DNA of 7,201 bases from Clostridiales bacterium (GCA_027357125.1 DAHVVW010000104.1:1-7201), one strand, 5' to 3'; shown: positions 1-5,852, counted from the stretch's first letter. The notes: generated from the sequence alone by a model not told the origin. Made by a program: numbers and translations.

Positions 1-458
1 AGTCCGACTGCTACCGGTGCGGCACAACAAGTGCACATCATGGATGGCATTCCCGCTACACCCGCCAGAGCAGTGCTTTTAAAGCTGGAACTGCCAAAAA
101 CTTTTTGAATCCAGTGTTGAGGCAGGAGTACTTGGACCAAAGATCCTAGTAACAGCCCCAGAATTACCGCTTTCCAAACCGAACTAAAATATGCGATGGT
201 GTAATTCCAAGCAGCAGACCAGGAAGGATCAGGCGCAGTTGCTGCCTGTCCGGATATGATCGAAGCCCCAAGCGTATGTTTTGTTGCCGCAATGAGGGCC
301 TTATGATAGTACGGATTCCATTTCACATACCAAACCCCGACAATAAATACTGCAATAAAAATTAAAACAGGTAGAACATATGGGCGGGCTTTTTTCCCTA
401 AAGTTTGTTCGGCTGCCTGTCCTACCGCGTTCTTCGGTATAATAACGTTTTGATCCAT
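1..458 (-). CDS. ArsP_1/DUF318 (YraQ-like) permease, N-terminal part; gene runs off the left edge
   Basis: The reading frame opens with ATG at 458 and stays open for 152 codons to the edge, so the C-terminal half is missing. An SD-like GAGAGGAG lies a few bases upstream (about 466-473). Residues 27-45 form a clear hydrophobic helix. A second hydrophobic stretch covers about 92-120, followed by a Gly/Ala/Ser-rich loop ending in G-M-P-S-M-M-C142-T-C144-C145-A-A-P148-V. That Cys-containing, Pro-terminated loop matches the family described as predicted permeases (DUF318/ArsP_1). Members such as ArsP export trivalent organoarsenicals, but most are uncharacterised, so the substrate here is unknown. 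The gene is transcribed away from the stress-protein gene at 885 and has its own promoter. Family assignment is fairly firm; a metalloid or thiol-reactive substrate is inference from the cysteines only. Confidence 0.8.
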   Translation of the reverse strand, partial: MDQNVIIPKNAVGQAAEQTLGKKARPYVLPVLIFIAVFIVGVWYVKWNPYYHKALIAATKHTLGASIISGQAATAPDPSWSAAWNYTIAYFSSVWKAVILGLLLGSLVQVLLPQHWIQKVFGSSSFKSTALAGVAGMPSMMCTCCAAPVAVG

Positions 459-499
459 TATTTACTCCTCTCTTGGTGCTTAGAGGAAACACCAATAAA

Positions 500-520
500 A
501 TAATATAACTTATATATTAT
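500..520 (-). promoter_or_regulatory. Perfect AT-rich inverted repeat, candidate operator of the permease gene
   Basis: ATAATATA (500-507) and TATATTAT (513-520) are a perfect 8-bp inverted repeat with a 5-base spacer. It sits about 8-28 bases downstream of the predicted permease start site, where a bound repressor would block transcription. It is embedded in an almost pure A/T stretch (about 495-545). ArsR/SmtB-type regulators use AT-rich dyads of this kind, but no regulator gene is in the window, so the link is inference. In such AT-rich DNA a dyad can also arise by chance. Confidence 0.35.
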
Positions 521-533
521 CAAATACATTATC

Positions 534-563
534 ATTATATTATACTTGCATTGGGATTTTCAA
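534..563 (-). promoter_or_regulatory. Candidate sigma-A promoter of the permease gene
   Basis: Reading on the minus strand, TTGAAA (563-558) is followed after 18 bases by a perfect TATAAT (539-534). A second TATAAT-like hexamer at 544-539 is spaced only 13 bases and is less likely. Transcription would start near 527, giving a leader of roughly 70 bases before the ATG at 458. This is prediction from consensus only. Confidence 0.55.
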
Positions 564-564
564 G

Positions 565-712
565 CTAGAAACAGCAAACTTAAAGGGATAGAGTCTTCCT
601 TTTTTTTCCCCAAAAAGGGTCTGGTACTTCCAGGAATTTGTCGAAAAGCCCACGGAGCGACGGTCGGCATAATAAAGCCGGGGTCCTTTCTCTAAGGATT
701 CCCGGCTTTTTT
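565..712 (+). other. Unassigned structured segment ending in a terminator (possible leader or small RNA)
   Basis: This part of the divergent intergenic region has no credible reading frame but contains several short potential helices on the plus strand: CTGG/CCAG around a 5-base loop near 630-645, GTCG/CGAC around 648-662, and CGGC (665-668)/GCCG (677-680). The last overlaps the first half of the terminator stem at 677-706, so the two helices are mutually exclusive, as in an attenuator. I compared it by eye with T-box, SAM, TPP, cobalamin, glycine, guanidine, fluoride and c-di-GMP leaders and found no convincing match. It may be a small RNA, an attenuated leader of the gene at 885, or a remnant. 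Confidence 0.3.
677..712 (+). terminator. Rho-independent terminator in the divergent intergenic region
   Basis: GCCGGG (677-682) pairs with CCCGGC (701-706). The stem continues inward through TCCTT/AAGGA with a small internal bulge and a loop of about 5 bases, and is followed immediately by six T (707-712). It reads on the plus strand. No protein gene precedes it on that strand within the window, so the terminated transcript would be a non-coding RNA, a leader, or antisense to the permease promoter region. Confidence 0.75.
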
Positions 713-740
713 GATTAACTTGCTTAAATTCAAGTTTAAA
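711..740 (+). promoter_or_regulatory. Weak candidate promoter with an inverted repeat, for the stress-protein gene
   Basis: TTGATT (711-716) and TTTAAA (735-740) are spaced 18 bases and each match the sigma-A hexamers at 4 of 6 positions. The spacer holds an inverted repeat, AACTTG (717-722) and CAAGTT (731-736), 8 bases apart, which could be a repressor site. The leader to the ATG at 885 would be about 140 bases and includes a TAACCC/GGGTTA hairpin (792-809) and a GCGC/GCGC pair (811-814 with 824-827). No better promoter was found downstream of the terminator. Confidence 0.25.
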
Positions 741-870
741 CCTGAAGCATTGCTTTGGGTACGTTGTGGCCGAAAAGAGCAAAAGAACGGCTAACCCGGA
801 AATGGGTTAAGCGCTGTTTTCCTGCGCATACTAATAAAGAAAACTTACTTGCCATCGGGCAAAAAGGCTC

Positions 871-877
871 AAGGAGG
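871..877 (+). promoter_or_regulatory. Ribosome binding site that fixes the start at 885
   Basis: AAGGAGG is a full match to the anti-SD core and lies 7 bases before ATG 885. It decides the start in favour of that ATG over the in-frame TTG at 849, which has no SD. Confidence 0.9.
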
Positions 878-884
878 AACACAG

Positions 885-1397
885 ATGCAGAGAACGGTAA
901 CCGCAATTTTTAAAGGACCACCGCAAACGAAAGAAGCAGTGGAAGAAATTCAGGGAGAGTCCCTGGCTAACAGTAAAATTTCAGTTTTAGTGCGTACGGA
1001 ATATATCCATCAAGGAAGCTTGCAGGAGGAACTAGCCGCTGAATTAACCTATTACCCTCCAGAAATTAATCTTGACCGTTTCAACGCTTGGCTGGTTCAG
1101 GCTCCGCCAATGCATGTCCCTAATCTCGGTGAAGTGGTCGCCGCCGGACCCCTGGCCAATGAACTGATGAAAAGGCCGCATGGTGAAGGACTGGTCGAAG
1201 CTCTTTTAAGCTATGGCTTGTCAGAGGACCGTGCCCGCCATTATGAGCATGAAGTGCGCAGCGGGCATTACTTCGTTCTGATCACGACTGAGCACGAAAA
1301 GGTCAACTCCGTGGGTAATGCCCTGCAAAAATTTGGCGGACGTGACATCGAAAAATGGAGCAAAGAAATTGACCATCCCCTATATCCGGCCCACTAA
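885..1397 (+). CDS. YflT-like general stress protein homologue (170 aa)
   Basis: This is a 170-residue soluble protein with no signal peptide or membrane helix. The middle carries L-G-E-V-V-A-A-G-P-L-A (81-91), then E-G-L-V-E-A-L-L-S-Y-G-L-S-E-D-R-A-R-H-Y-E (101-121) and the strand G-H-Y-F-V-L-I (127-133). This order (a 'V.AGPLA' strand, an 'L...G(L/V)..e.A..Y' helix, then 'G..(l/f)vlv') is what I recognise from the YflT/general stress protein family. Members are induced by heat or general stress in Bacillus, but their molecular role is unknown. The N-terminal 70 residues, including V-T-A-I-F (5-9) and I-S-V-L-V (32-36), look like a short alpha/beta domain. It is transcribed alone, divergent from the permease and convergent with rluB, 28 bases from the end of that gene. 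Assignment rests on motif memory only, so a distinct family is possible. Confidence 0.65.
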   Translation: MQRTVTAIFKGPPQTKEAVEEIQGESLANSKISVLVRTEYIHQGSLQEELAAELTYYPPEINLDRFNAWLVQAPPMHVPNLGEVVAAGPLANELMKRPHGEGLVEALLSYGLSEDRARHYEHEVRSGHYFVLITTEHEKVNSVGNALQKFGGRDIEKWSKEIDHPLYPAH

Positions 1398-1425
1398 TAC
1401 AGGATAACGTTGGCCGCCTAATTAC

Positions 1426-2205
1426 CTACTCGAGCCCGACCTCTTTCTTAAGGAGGCGCACTTCCCGGGCATTAAGCTTTCTGTACGCTCCTTGTTTCAG
1501 CTCCGGATCTAAGGACAAAGGCCCAAAGCGCACGCGCTGAAGCTTGGCCACAGGGCAGCCTACTACTTCGCACATACGCCGGATTTGACGGTTTTTCCCT
1601 TCATGAATAGTCATTTCTAACAGTTCCAGCCCGCCCTTCATGGCGGGCTTTAATCGTTTGACCACAGCCGGGGCAGTTTTGCCGTCTTCGAGTATAACTC
1701 CGTCCCTAAGCTCGACCAAAGTTCTTTCCGCAACCGGCCCTGGCAACCATACATGGTAACTCTTCTTCACCCCATAGCGCGGGTGCGTGAGCCTGAAAGC
1801 CAAATTGCCGTCATTCGTGAGCACAAGTAGACCGGAAGTCTCATAATCCAGCCTTCCAACAGGAAAAAGCCGCACAGGGGCTTCCTTGATCAAATCCAGA
1901 ACCGTCTGCCTGCCATGGGGATCGCTCACACTTGTAATAACCCCAACCGGTTTGTTCAGGATATAATAATATAGACCCTGGCTTTTCTTGATAAATTTTC
2001 CGTCAACGGCAATCTGATCATCAGGGTAAACTTTGCTGCCGAGGATAACTATTTTCTCCCCGTTGACCGTGACATGCCCACCCAGGATGAGCTCTTCCGC
2101 ATGGCGACGGGAAGAGATACCGGCCTGGGCCAACACTTTCTGCAGGCGCTCAGGTTTTGTATCTTGAACAGGTCCCGATGTCGCTCCCATATTTTCTTCC
2201 CTCAT
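1426..2205 (-). CDS. rluB: 23S rRNA pseudouridine synthase, RluB type
   Basis: RluB-type enzymes isomerise a uridine in helix 80 of 23S rRNA (position 2605 in E. coli numbering) to pseudouridine. Residues 19-65 are an S4 RNA-binding domain (R-L-Q-K-V-L-A-Q-A-G-I-S-S-R-R, V-T-V-N-G). The RsuA/RluB catalytic domain follows: Y-I-L-N-K-P-V-G (80-88), the catalytic motif G-R-L-D120-Y-E-T-S-G-L-L (117-127), and H-E-G-K-N-R-Q-I-R-R-M (201-211). The length of 259 aa is normal. The start is uncertain: ATG 2205 has AAAGGAG about 14 bases upstream, while the in-frame ATG at 2190 (residue 6) has a closer but weaker purine-rich GAGGGAAG. It lies 27 bases downstream of the family 39 glycosyltransferase gene and is probably cotranscribed with it. 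In B. subtilis the orthologue ypuL directly follows spmB, so two genes appear inserted here. The family is certain; RluB rather than a paralogue is inferred from context. Confidence 0.93.
   Translation of the reverse strand: MREENMGATSGPVQDTKPERLQKVLAQAGISSRRHAEELILGGHVTVNGEKIVILGSKVYPDDQIAVDGKFIKKSQGLYYYILNKPVGVITSVSDPHGRQTVLDLIKEAPVRLFPVGRLDYETSGLLVLTNDGNLAFRLTHPRYGVKKSYHVWLPGPVAERTLVELRDGVILEDGKTAPAVVKRLKPAMKGGLELLEMTIHEGKNRQIRRMCEVVGCPVAKLQRVRFGPLSLDPELKQGAYRKLNAREVRLLKKEVGLE
1628..1652 (+). terminator. Perfect GC-rich hairpin inside rluB, possible plus-strand terminator
   Basis: AGCCCGCC (1628-1635) and GGCGGGCT (1642-1649) form a perfect 8-bp stem with a 6-base loop, followed on the plus strand by only three T. 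It lies within rluB (codons for K-P-A-M-K-G-G-L) and about 230 bases past the stop of the convergent stress-protein gene. That gene has no terminator in the 28-base gap, so the hairpin could end its transcript. The T-tract is short, so termination is doubtful. Confidence 0.25.
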
Positions 2206-2232
2206 AATTCTAGCTGTCTCTCCTTTAACCGA

Positions 2233-3693
2233 TTAATTTTGAAGCCTGAAAACCCCCGGCCCAACCTCCGGGTAAGATTGCCTTACTTGCTGCAAAAAAC
2301 TCTCTTCCCGGGCAGTCTTCGGCAACACAACCAGGAAATTTGCCGGTATTTTCCCTAGATCTTGGAATGCCTGCCGGTCATCGGAGTGTATTAGCCTGAA
2401 ACCCACCCGCCGGGCATAATAAAAAGTCATCGGTGGACCATCACTTAGTACCAAGACACTGTTAGGCAAAGTGTTTTCCCGAAGCCATACCGCCTGAGTT
2501 AAATAACGGGCATCCCAGATGTATTTTGGCTGAATAATCCAAGTAGAATAATAGATCACTAAAGAAATCACAATTATCCCCGCGATTGTTCCCGGAACAC
2601 GATCCAGCATATCCAGAGCTGCACCTGAGAGTAGAGAGATTAACGGCACCACAGGAAGCAAGTAATAATCAAGAGAAATGCGTACGCATACCACTGTTAT
2701 GTATAAAAGACTGATTCCGAGCCAGACGCTTAAGGCTATGCGGGCTGGGGAACGCTCTAAAAAAAACACACGGGCTGCTCCCACAACTGCTAGGAAAGGA
2801 ATCCCGACTAATACTCCCCCACGCAAATGGCGGAAAAGCGTTTCCCAGTCTAAAACGCTATTATGGGCAACTTGCTGTGAGAGAATTCCGGATACGAATT
2901 GACTGTCCGCCGCAACCCCAATATGTACCCCTATATAGTATACCATAGGCGGAAGAAGAGCTACTAAGGTATAGGAGAAAAGACCAGCCACCTTCTTTTG
3001 GTTAAAAGGCCAAAATCCGAGTAATATTGCAACCGGAAATAACATTAATTGCGGCAGTTTAGCTAAAATAGCAGCCGCCATCAAAAGAGCCGGACCTAAG
3101 AAAGCGAGCACTTGCTCTCGCCCCCGCTTACGCTGGATTAAGCTCAAAGCCCAGATGCTGAAAGCTTGGGTTATCGGTTCGGGCATCACAACCCGTCCAT
3201 AATACACAGAGAGCGGCAAGACGGCATAAATACCTGCTGCTATCAAACCCGCGCGTTCGGAGAAGATTTGGCGGCTAAGATCATAGATTCCCCAGACCGC
3301 CAGCAGGGAAAACCCGACCGCCCAAAAGCGCCCCCAAATGTCAGCCCAGCCCAAGATCGACCAGGTTACAGCCAATAAATACGGCAAAAAAGGAAATTCC
3401 AGCTCAACCCGCTGCGGTACCCTACCATCATAATTGAGATAAGGAAAAAATACAGACGGAATATCACTAAGACGTCCCAGCATGTTTAGGGCCATACTCG
3501 CGGTATCTGCCTGACGCCAGGCTTGATCGTCCAAAAGTGGATTCTCAATTCCTTTCAGCCTGAAAACCAATGCCACCACAAGTATCGCGCTTAAAAGCAA
3601 CTTATGCATTCCTGTCCCTGTGCCTTCTTGTAACGCAGGCTCGTTTCTTTTAGCAATAGCATCTAAAATCCGACTGTTTATTCTCCTGCCCAT
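2233..3693 (-). CDS. Family 39 (ArnT/PMT-like) membrane glycosyltransferase
   Basis: This 486-residue multi-pass protein has a first membrane helix at about 31-46, followed at once by the extracytoplasmic acidic motif L-L-D55-D56-Q-A-W-R-Q-A-D (53-63). That is the position of the catalytic acidic motif in GT39/GT83 enzymes, which transfer sugars from polyprenyl-phosphate donors. Later come E97-x-E99-F-P, helices through about 105-340 with Y-G-R-V-V-M-P-E-P (165-173), further helices to about 390, and a soluble C-terminal domain of about 90 residues. Donor and acceptor are unknown; lipid, wall polymer and protein acceptors all remain possible. The ATG at 3693 lies inside the end of the upstream glycosyltransferase gene (16-base overlap), suggesting translational coupling, though its SD is weak. 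The alternative start is ATG 3609, which would remove 28 charged residues and leave the first helix near the N-terminus. The pairing with a DPM1-like enzyme supports a two-step polyprenyl-phosphate sugar pathway (inference). Confidence 0.85.
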   Translation of the reverse strand: MGRRINSRILDAIAKRNEPALQEGTGTGMHKLLLSAILVVALVFRLKGIENPLLDDQAWRQADTASMALNMLGRLSDIPSVFFPYLNYDGRVPQRVELEFPFLPYLLAVTWSILGWADIWGRFWAVGFSLLAVWGIYDLSRQIFSERAGLIAAGIYAVLPLSVYYGRVVMPEPITQAFSIWALSLIQRKRGREQVLAFLGPALLMAAAILAKLPQLMLFPVAILLGFWPFNQKKVAGLFSYTLVALLPPMVYYIGVHIGVAADSQFVSGILSQQVAHNSVLDWETLFRHLRGGVLVGIPFLAVVGAARVFFLERSPARIALSVWLGISLLYITVVCVRISLDYYLLPVVPLISLLSGAALDMLDRVPGTIAGIIVISLVIYYSTWIIQPKYIWDARYLTQAVWLRENTLPNSVLVLSDGPPMTFYYARRVGFRLIHSDDRQAFQDLGKIPANFLVVLPKTAREESFLQQVRQSYPEVGPGVFRLQN

Positions 3694-4502
3694 TCAAGCG
3701 AACCCCAATTCTTCCGTTTCAAGCGGTAAATCAAGTATAGATATCCCCAGATTGTGGTAAAGATTTTCATCTTGCTCAGCCCTTGTTTACGCTCATAGTG
3801 AAGATCAAAAGGTATCTCAGCGATCCGGCGGCAAAAAGGTGTAATTTTTAAGAGAAGCTCTACCATCCCGGCAAAGTTCCGGCTTTCAATCAAATTCTGT
3901 CCATAAAGAGTAAGTCCCTTTTCGAGAATTGAGAGCCTATAGGCCCTGTAACCGCAGGAATAGTCCCGCACTCCGCTGATTGGGAAGAAAACATGCATTA
4001 CCGCACCCGCACCCCAGGAGAGAAGCCGCCGGAACGCGGCCAACCCTGTTTGTTTAGCTCCGCTTACATAACGGGAAGCTATCACCAAATCTGCCCCCTC
4101 CCCTATCTTCGCCACAAGCGCTGGGATACACTCAGCAGGATGGGTATTGTCAGCATCCATGGTTACCACAATATCAGGGAGAGTACCCACTTCTCCCACT
4201 TCGTAGAAGAAGTTTGAGCGAAAAGACTTCGGGTCGTCGGAATACATATCTCTTGATTTAATAGCTGTTTGAAAGCCACTCAACAGAGCCTCTCCAAGTC
4301 CTTTATTCTCTTCATGCTGTACAAAGTTAAAGTTGACGTATTCCCGCTTAAGAGAGTGGAGCACTTCTCCCGTGTCATCGCTACTGCCGTCATCTACTGC
4401 TATGATCCGATGCTGCAAGTTTTTGCATGTTTCTTCAATATTGGCTACTAACAGCGGTAAAGCCCCTGCTTCGTTATAAGCCGGCAGAACCACAAAAAGC
4501 AT
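3678..4502 (-). CDS. DPM1-like family 2 glycosyltransferase (polyprenyl-phosphate sugar synthase)
   Basis: The predicted reaction is transfer of a sugar from a nucleotide donor to a polyprenyl phosphate on the cytoplasmic face. This 274-residue GT2 (GT-A fold) enzyme shows V-V-L-P-A-Y-N-E (4-11), V-D-D-G-S-S-D-D-T (36-44), N-K-G-L-G-E-A-L (66-73), the metal-binding D116-A-D118 in M-D-A-D-N-T-H-P, S-R-Y-V-S-G (143-148) and D-Y-S-C-G-Y-R-A-Y-R (180-189). These match dolichol-phosphate mannosyltransferase-like enzymes. There is no strong C-terminal membrane domain, only a hydrophobic segment near the end (I-W-G-Y-L-Y-L-I-Y). Compared with typical members there are about 25 extra, charged residues (about 82-108) between the N-K-G-L-G helix and the D-A-D motif. 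Start: ATG 4502 has AAAGGGGG ten bases upstream; an in-frame GTG at 4550 lacks this. It lies 84 bases after spmB with no terminator between, and overlaps the next gene by 16 bases. The sugar is not predictable. Confidence 0.88.
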   Translation of the reverse strand: MLFVVLPAYNEAGALPLLVANIEETCKNLQHRIIAVDDGSSDDTGEVLHSLKREYVNFNFVQHEENKGLGEALLSGFQTAIKSRDMYSDDPKSFRSNFFYEVGEVGTLPDIVVTMDADNTHPAECIPALVAKIGEGADLVIASRYVSGAKQTGLAAFRRLLSWGAGAVMHVFFPISGVRDYSCGYRAYRLSILEKGLTLYGQNLIESRNFAGMVELLLKITPFCRRIAEIPFDLHYERKQGLSKMKIFTTIWGYLYLIYRLKRKNWGSLEWAGE

Positions 4503-4586
4503 ACTTCTAATGCCCCCTTTCGGTTCATCAGTAGTATGCTCAAACAGCACTCAAGGCATCCTTTTCTTCACGCAATTCCGAGACTG

Positions 4587-5123
4587 TTAAAAAACCCTGT
4601 GCACAATCCAGATTGATGCGATAAGCCCTACTAAGTCTGCCAGCAGCCCGACTTTAAGCGCGTAGCGGTATTTGCGGATTCCTACCGAACCAAAATACAC
4701 AGTCAATACGAAGAAAGTGGTATCTGTACTTCCCTGCAAGGTCGAAGCCAAACGCCCAATCAGAGAATCAGGACCGTACTGATTAATGAGCTGAGTGGCT
4801 ACCCCCAAGGCCCCGGAACCACTTAAAGGCCTAAGAATTGCGAGCGGAATAATCGCCGTCAGGTTAGGATCAAGCCCAAAATAATTAAATATCGGTGCCA
4901 ACAAGCGGGCCAAGAGGTCAAGGGCTCCGGAATCGATAAACACGCGAATTGACACCAGCATCCCGATCAAAAAAGGGAGTATGCGCACACCGGTTTTGAA
5001 ACCGTCCTCAGCCCCCGCCACAAAGGATTCATAGACCGGAACTTTGCGCAGGTAAGCCAACAGCGGGATTAATAGAAGGAGCAGAGGAATTGCCCAACGC
5101 GAAATTTCAGCGATAATATTCAT
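4587..5123 (-). CDS. spmB: Spore maturation protein B
   Basis: This is an integral membrane protein needed, with SpmA, for full dehydration of the spore core in Bacillus; the mechanism is unresolved. At 178 aa it has the usual family length. Hydrophobic helices lie at about 10-25, 46-63, 87-97, 135-148 and 155-175. Family signatures are I-L-R-P-L-S-G-S-G-A-L-G (96-107) and G-S-T-D-T-T-F-F-V-L-T-V-Y-F-G-S-V-G-I (131-149), typical of the nucleoside-recognition 'gate' domain. The ATG at 5123 overlaps the spmA stop as ATGA, and an AGGAGG-type SD lies inside the spmA 3' end, so translation is coupled. A longer frame upstream (to 5180) lies wholly within spmA and is not used. In B. subtilis the next gene is rluB/ypuL; here a glycosyltransferase pair intervenes. 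Confidence 0.95.
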   Translation of the reverse strand: MNIIAEISRWAIPLLLLLIPLLAYLRKVPVYESFVAGAEDGFKTGVRILPFLIGMLVSIRVFIDSGALDLLARLLAPIFNYFGLDPNLTAIIPLAILRPLSGSGALGVATQLINQYGPDSLIGRLASTLQGSTDTTFFVLTVYFGSVGIRKYRYALKVGLLADLVGLIASIWIVHRVF

Positions 5124-5701
5124 TGCGACCTCCTGTGCCGGAAAATAAAATCGGCAATAATCCCTATGGTCATGGCACACCCGGTCGCAAAAATAGTGGT
5201 CCCGATAATCTCAGTCGGGTTCAGGGAGTTCGCTTTGAGCCTTACTCCGATAATCGTTGCCGGAATCAGAGTGATGCAGGAAGTATTCAAAGCCAAAAAA
5301 GTAATCATCGCCGGACTGGCCACTTCCGGATTGGGATTTTCCTTTTGCAGTTCCTGCATAGCCTTAAGCCCGAAGGGAGTGGCCGCATTGCCCAAGCCTA
5401 AGATATTGGCGCTCAAATTCATGATAATAGCCCCTAAGGCAGGACTTTCAGGTTTAAGTGATGGAAAAAGCTTGCGAATCACAGGCCCAAACACGCGGGC
5501 TAGCAGGCGGATAAATCCCGCTTCCTCGGCCAGACGCATAAGCCCCAGCCACAAGCTCATAACCCCGATTAATTCGATAGCCACTTCAACTCCCAACTCA
5601 GCGGCTTTCATCGCTGAGGTGGTAACTGTTTCGATCCGGCCGGTAAAAGCCGCTACGATTATTCCGGTAGCGAGCATAATAAGCCAAATTAGATTAACCA
5701 T
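5120..5701 (-). CDS. spmA: Spore maturation protein A
   Basis: SpmA is the partner of SpmB in spore core dehydration (established in Bacillus). It has 193 residues, normal for the family. Membrane segments lie at about 3-20, 41-56, 88-104, 131-152 and 166-186. The signature N-L-S-A-N-I-L-G-L-G-N-A-A-T-P-F-G (95-111), followed by F-L-A-L-N-T-S-C-I-T-L-I-P (135-147), is diagnostic. The start is ATG 5701, preceded by AAGGGGG (5715-5709); the longer frame to 5755 would begin inside the upstream terminator and is rejected. The gene follows the ytfJ terminator, so it probably has its own promoter in 5702-5750, where a sigma-E-like element can be drawn. Its stop overlaps the spmB start. Confidence 0.95.
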   Translation of the reverse strand: MVNLIWLIMLATGIIVAAFTGRIETVTTSAMKAAELGVEVAIELIGVMSLWLGLMRLAEEAGFIRLLARVFGPVIRKLFPSLKPESPALGAIIMNLSANILGLGNAATPFGLKAMQELQKENPNPEVASPAMITFLALNTSCITLIPATIIGVRLKANSLNPTEIIGTTIFATGCAMTIGIIADFIFRHRRSQ

Positions 5702-5721
5702 ATTCCATCCCCCTTGTCTCA

Positions 5722-5749
5722 AATTTATGACCGGGGGGATAGGATTAGA
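5722..5749 (-). promoter_or_regulatory. Candidate sigma-E-like promoter of spmA-spmB
   Basis: On the minus strand, CATAAATT (5729-5722) resembles the sigma-E -10 element (CATACAnT type). A poor -35 match, TCTAAT (5749-5744), lies 14 bases upstream. The B. subtilis spm genes belong to a mother-cell operon, and a terminator lies just upstream, so a promoter is expected here. The weakness is spacing: the start site would fall almost on the SD (5715-5709), leaving little leader. Confidence 0.3.
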
Positions 5750-5753
5750 CCGC

Positions 5754-5788
5754 AAAAAAGACTGGCTATCGTCCCTGCAGCCAGTCTT
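5754..5788 (-). terminator. Strong rho-independent terminator between ytfJ and spmA
   Basis: AAGACTGGCT and AGCCAGTCTT (5779-5788 and 5758-5767 on the plus strand) form a perfect 10-bp stem with an 11-base loop, running into a T-tract on the minus strand (5759-5754). It lies about 65 bases after the ytfJ stop and separates the DUF2953-ytfJ unit from spmA onwards. On the plus strand there is no T-run, so it acts in one direction. Confidence 0.9.
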
Positions 5789-5852
5789 CGGGTGGTATTA
5801 GAAATCTAAGATCTTTATTCCCTAACGCATTCTGAGTTCAGAGCAGCCTGCC

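Noticed and set aside
301..495. 64-codon minus-strand frame
   Set aside because: It lies out of frame within the permease N-terminus, whose translation has membrane helices and family motifs.
521..548. Fur-box-like GATAAT repeats upstream of the permease
   Set aside because: TGATAAT is present, but the second half of a 7-1-7 Fur box matches at only 3 of 7 positions; it is likely a by-product of A/T richness.
565..680. T-box, c-di-GMP-I or guanidine riboswitch
   Set aside because: Short look-alike strings occur (such as AAAGCC, ACGG and CTGGTAC), but the order, spacing and core motifs of these classes are not met.
734..762. Sigma-B-like promoter (GTTTAA and GGGTAC) before the stress gene
   Set aside because: The spacing is 17 bases instead of about 12-15, and sigma-B is not expected in this lineage.
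540..782. 80-codon minus-strand frame in the divergent intergenic region
   Set aside because: It spans the terminator hairpin and the permease promoter, is low in complexity, and has no SD or recognisable motif.
849..884. Longer version of the stress protein starting at TTG 849
   Set aside because: There is no SD before the TTG, while a full AAGGAGG sits 7 bases before ATG 885; the extra 12 residues read through the SD itself.
3993..4217. Plus-strand frame inside the GT2 gene
   Set aside because: It is antisense to a coding region with all GT2 motifs, with no SD and no recognisable domain.
5166..5801. 211-codon plus-strand frame opposite spmA
   Set aside because: It is antisense to the clearly conserved spmA coding sequence and crosses the ytfJ terminator; it is a shadow of codon usage in spmA.
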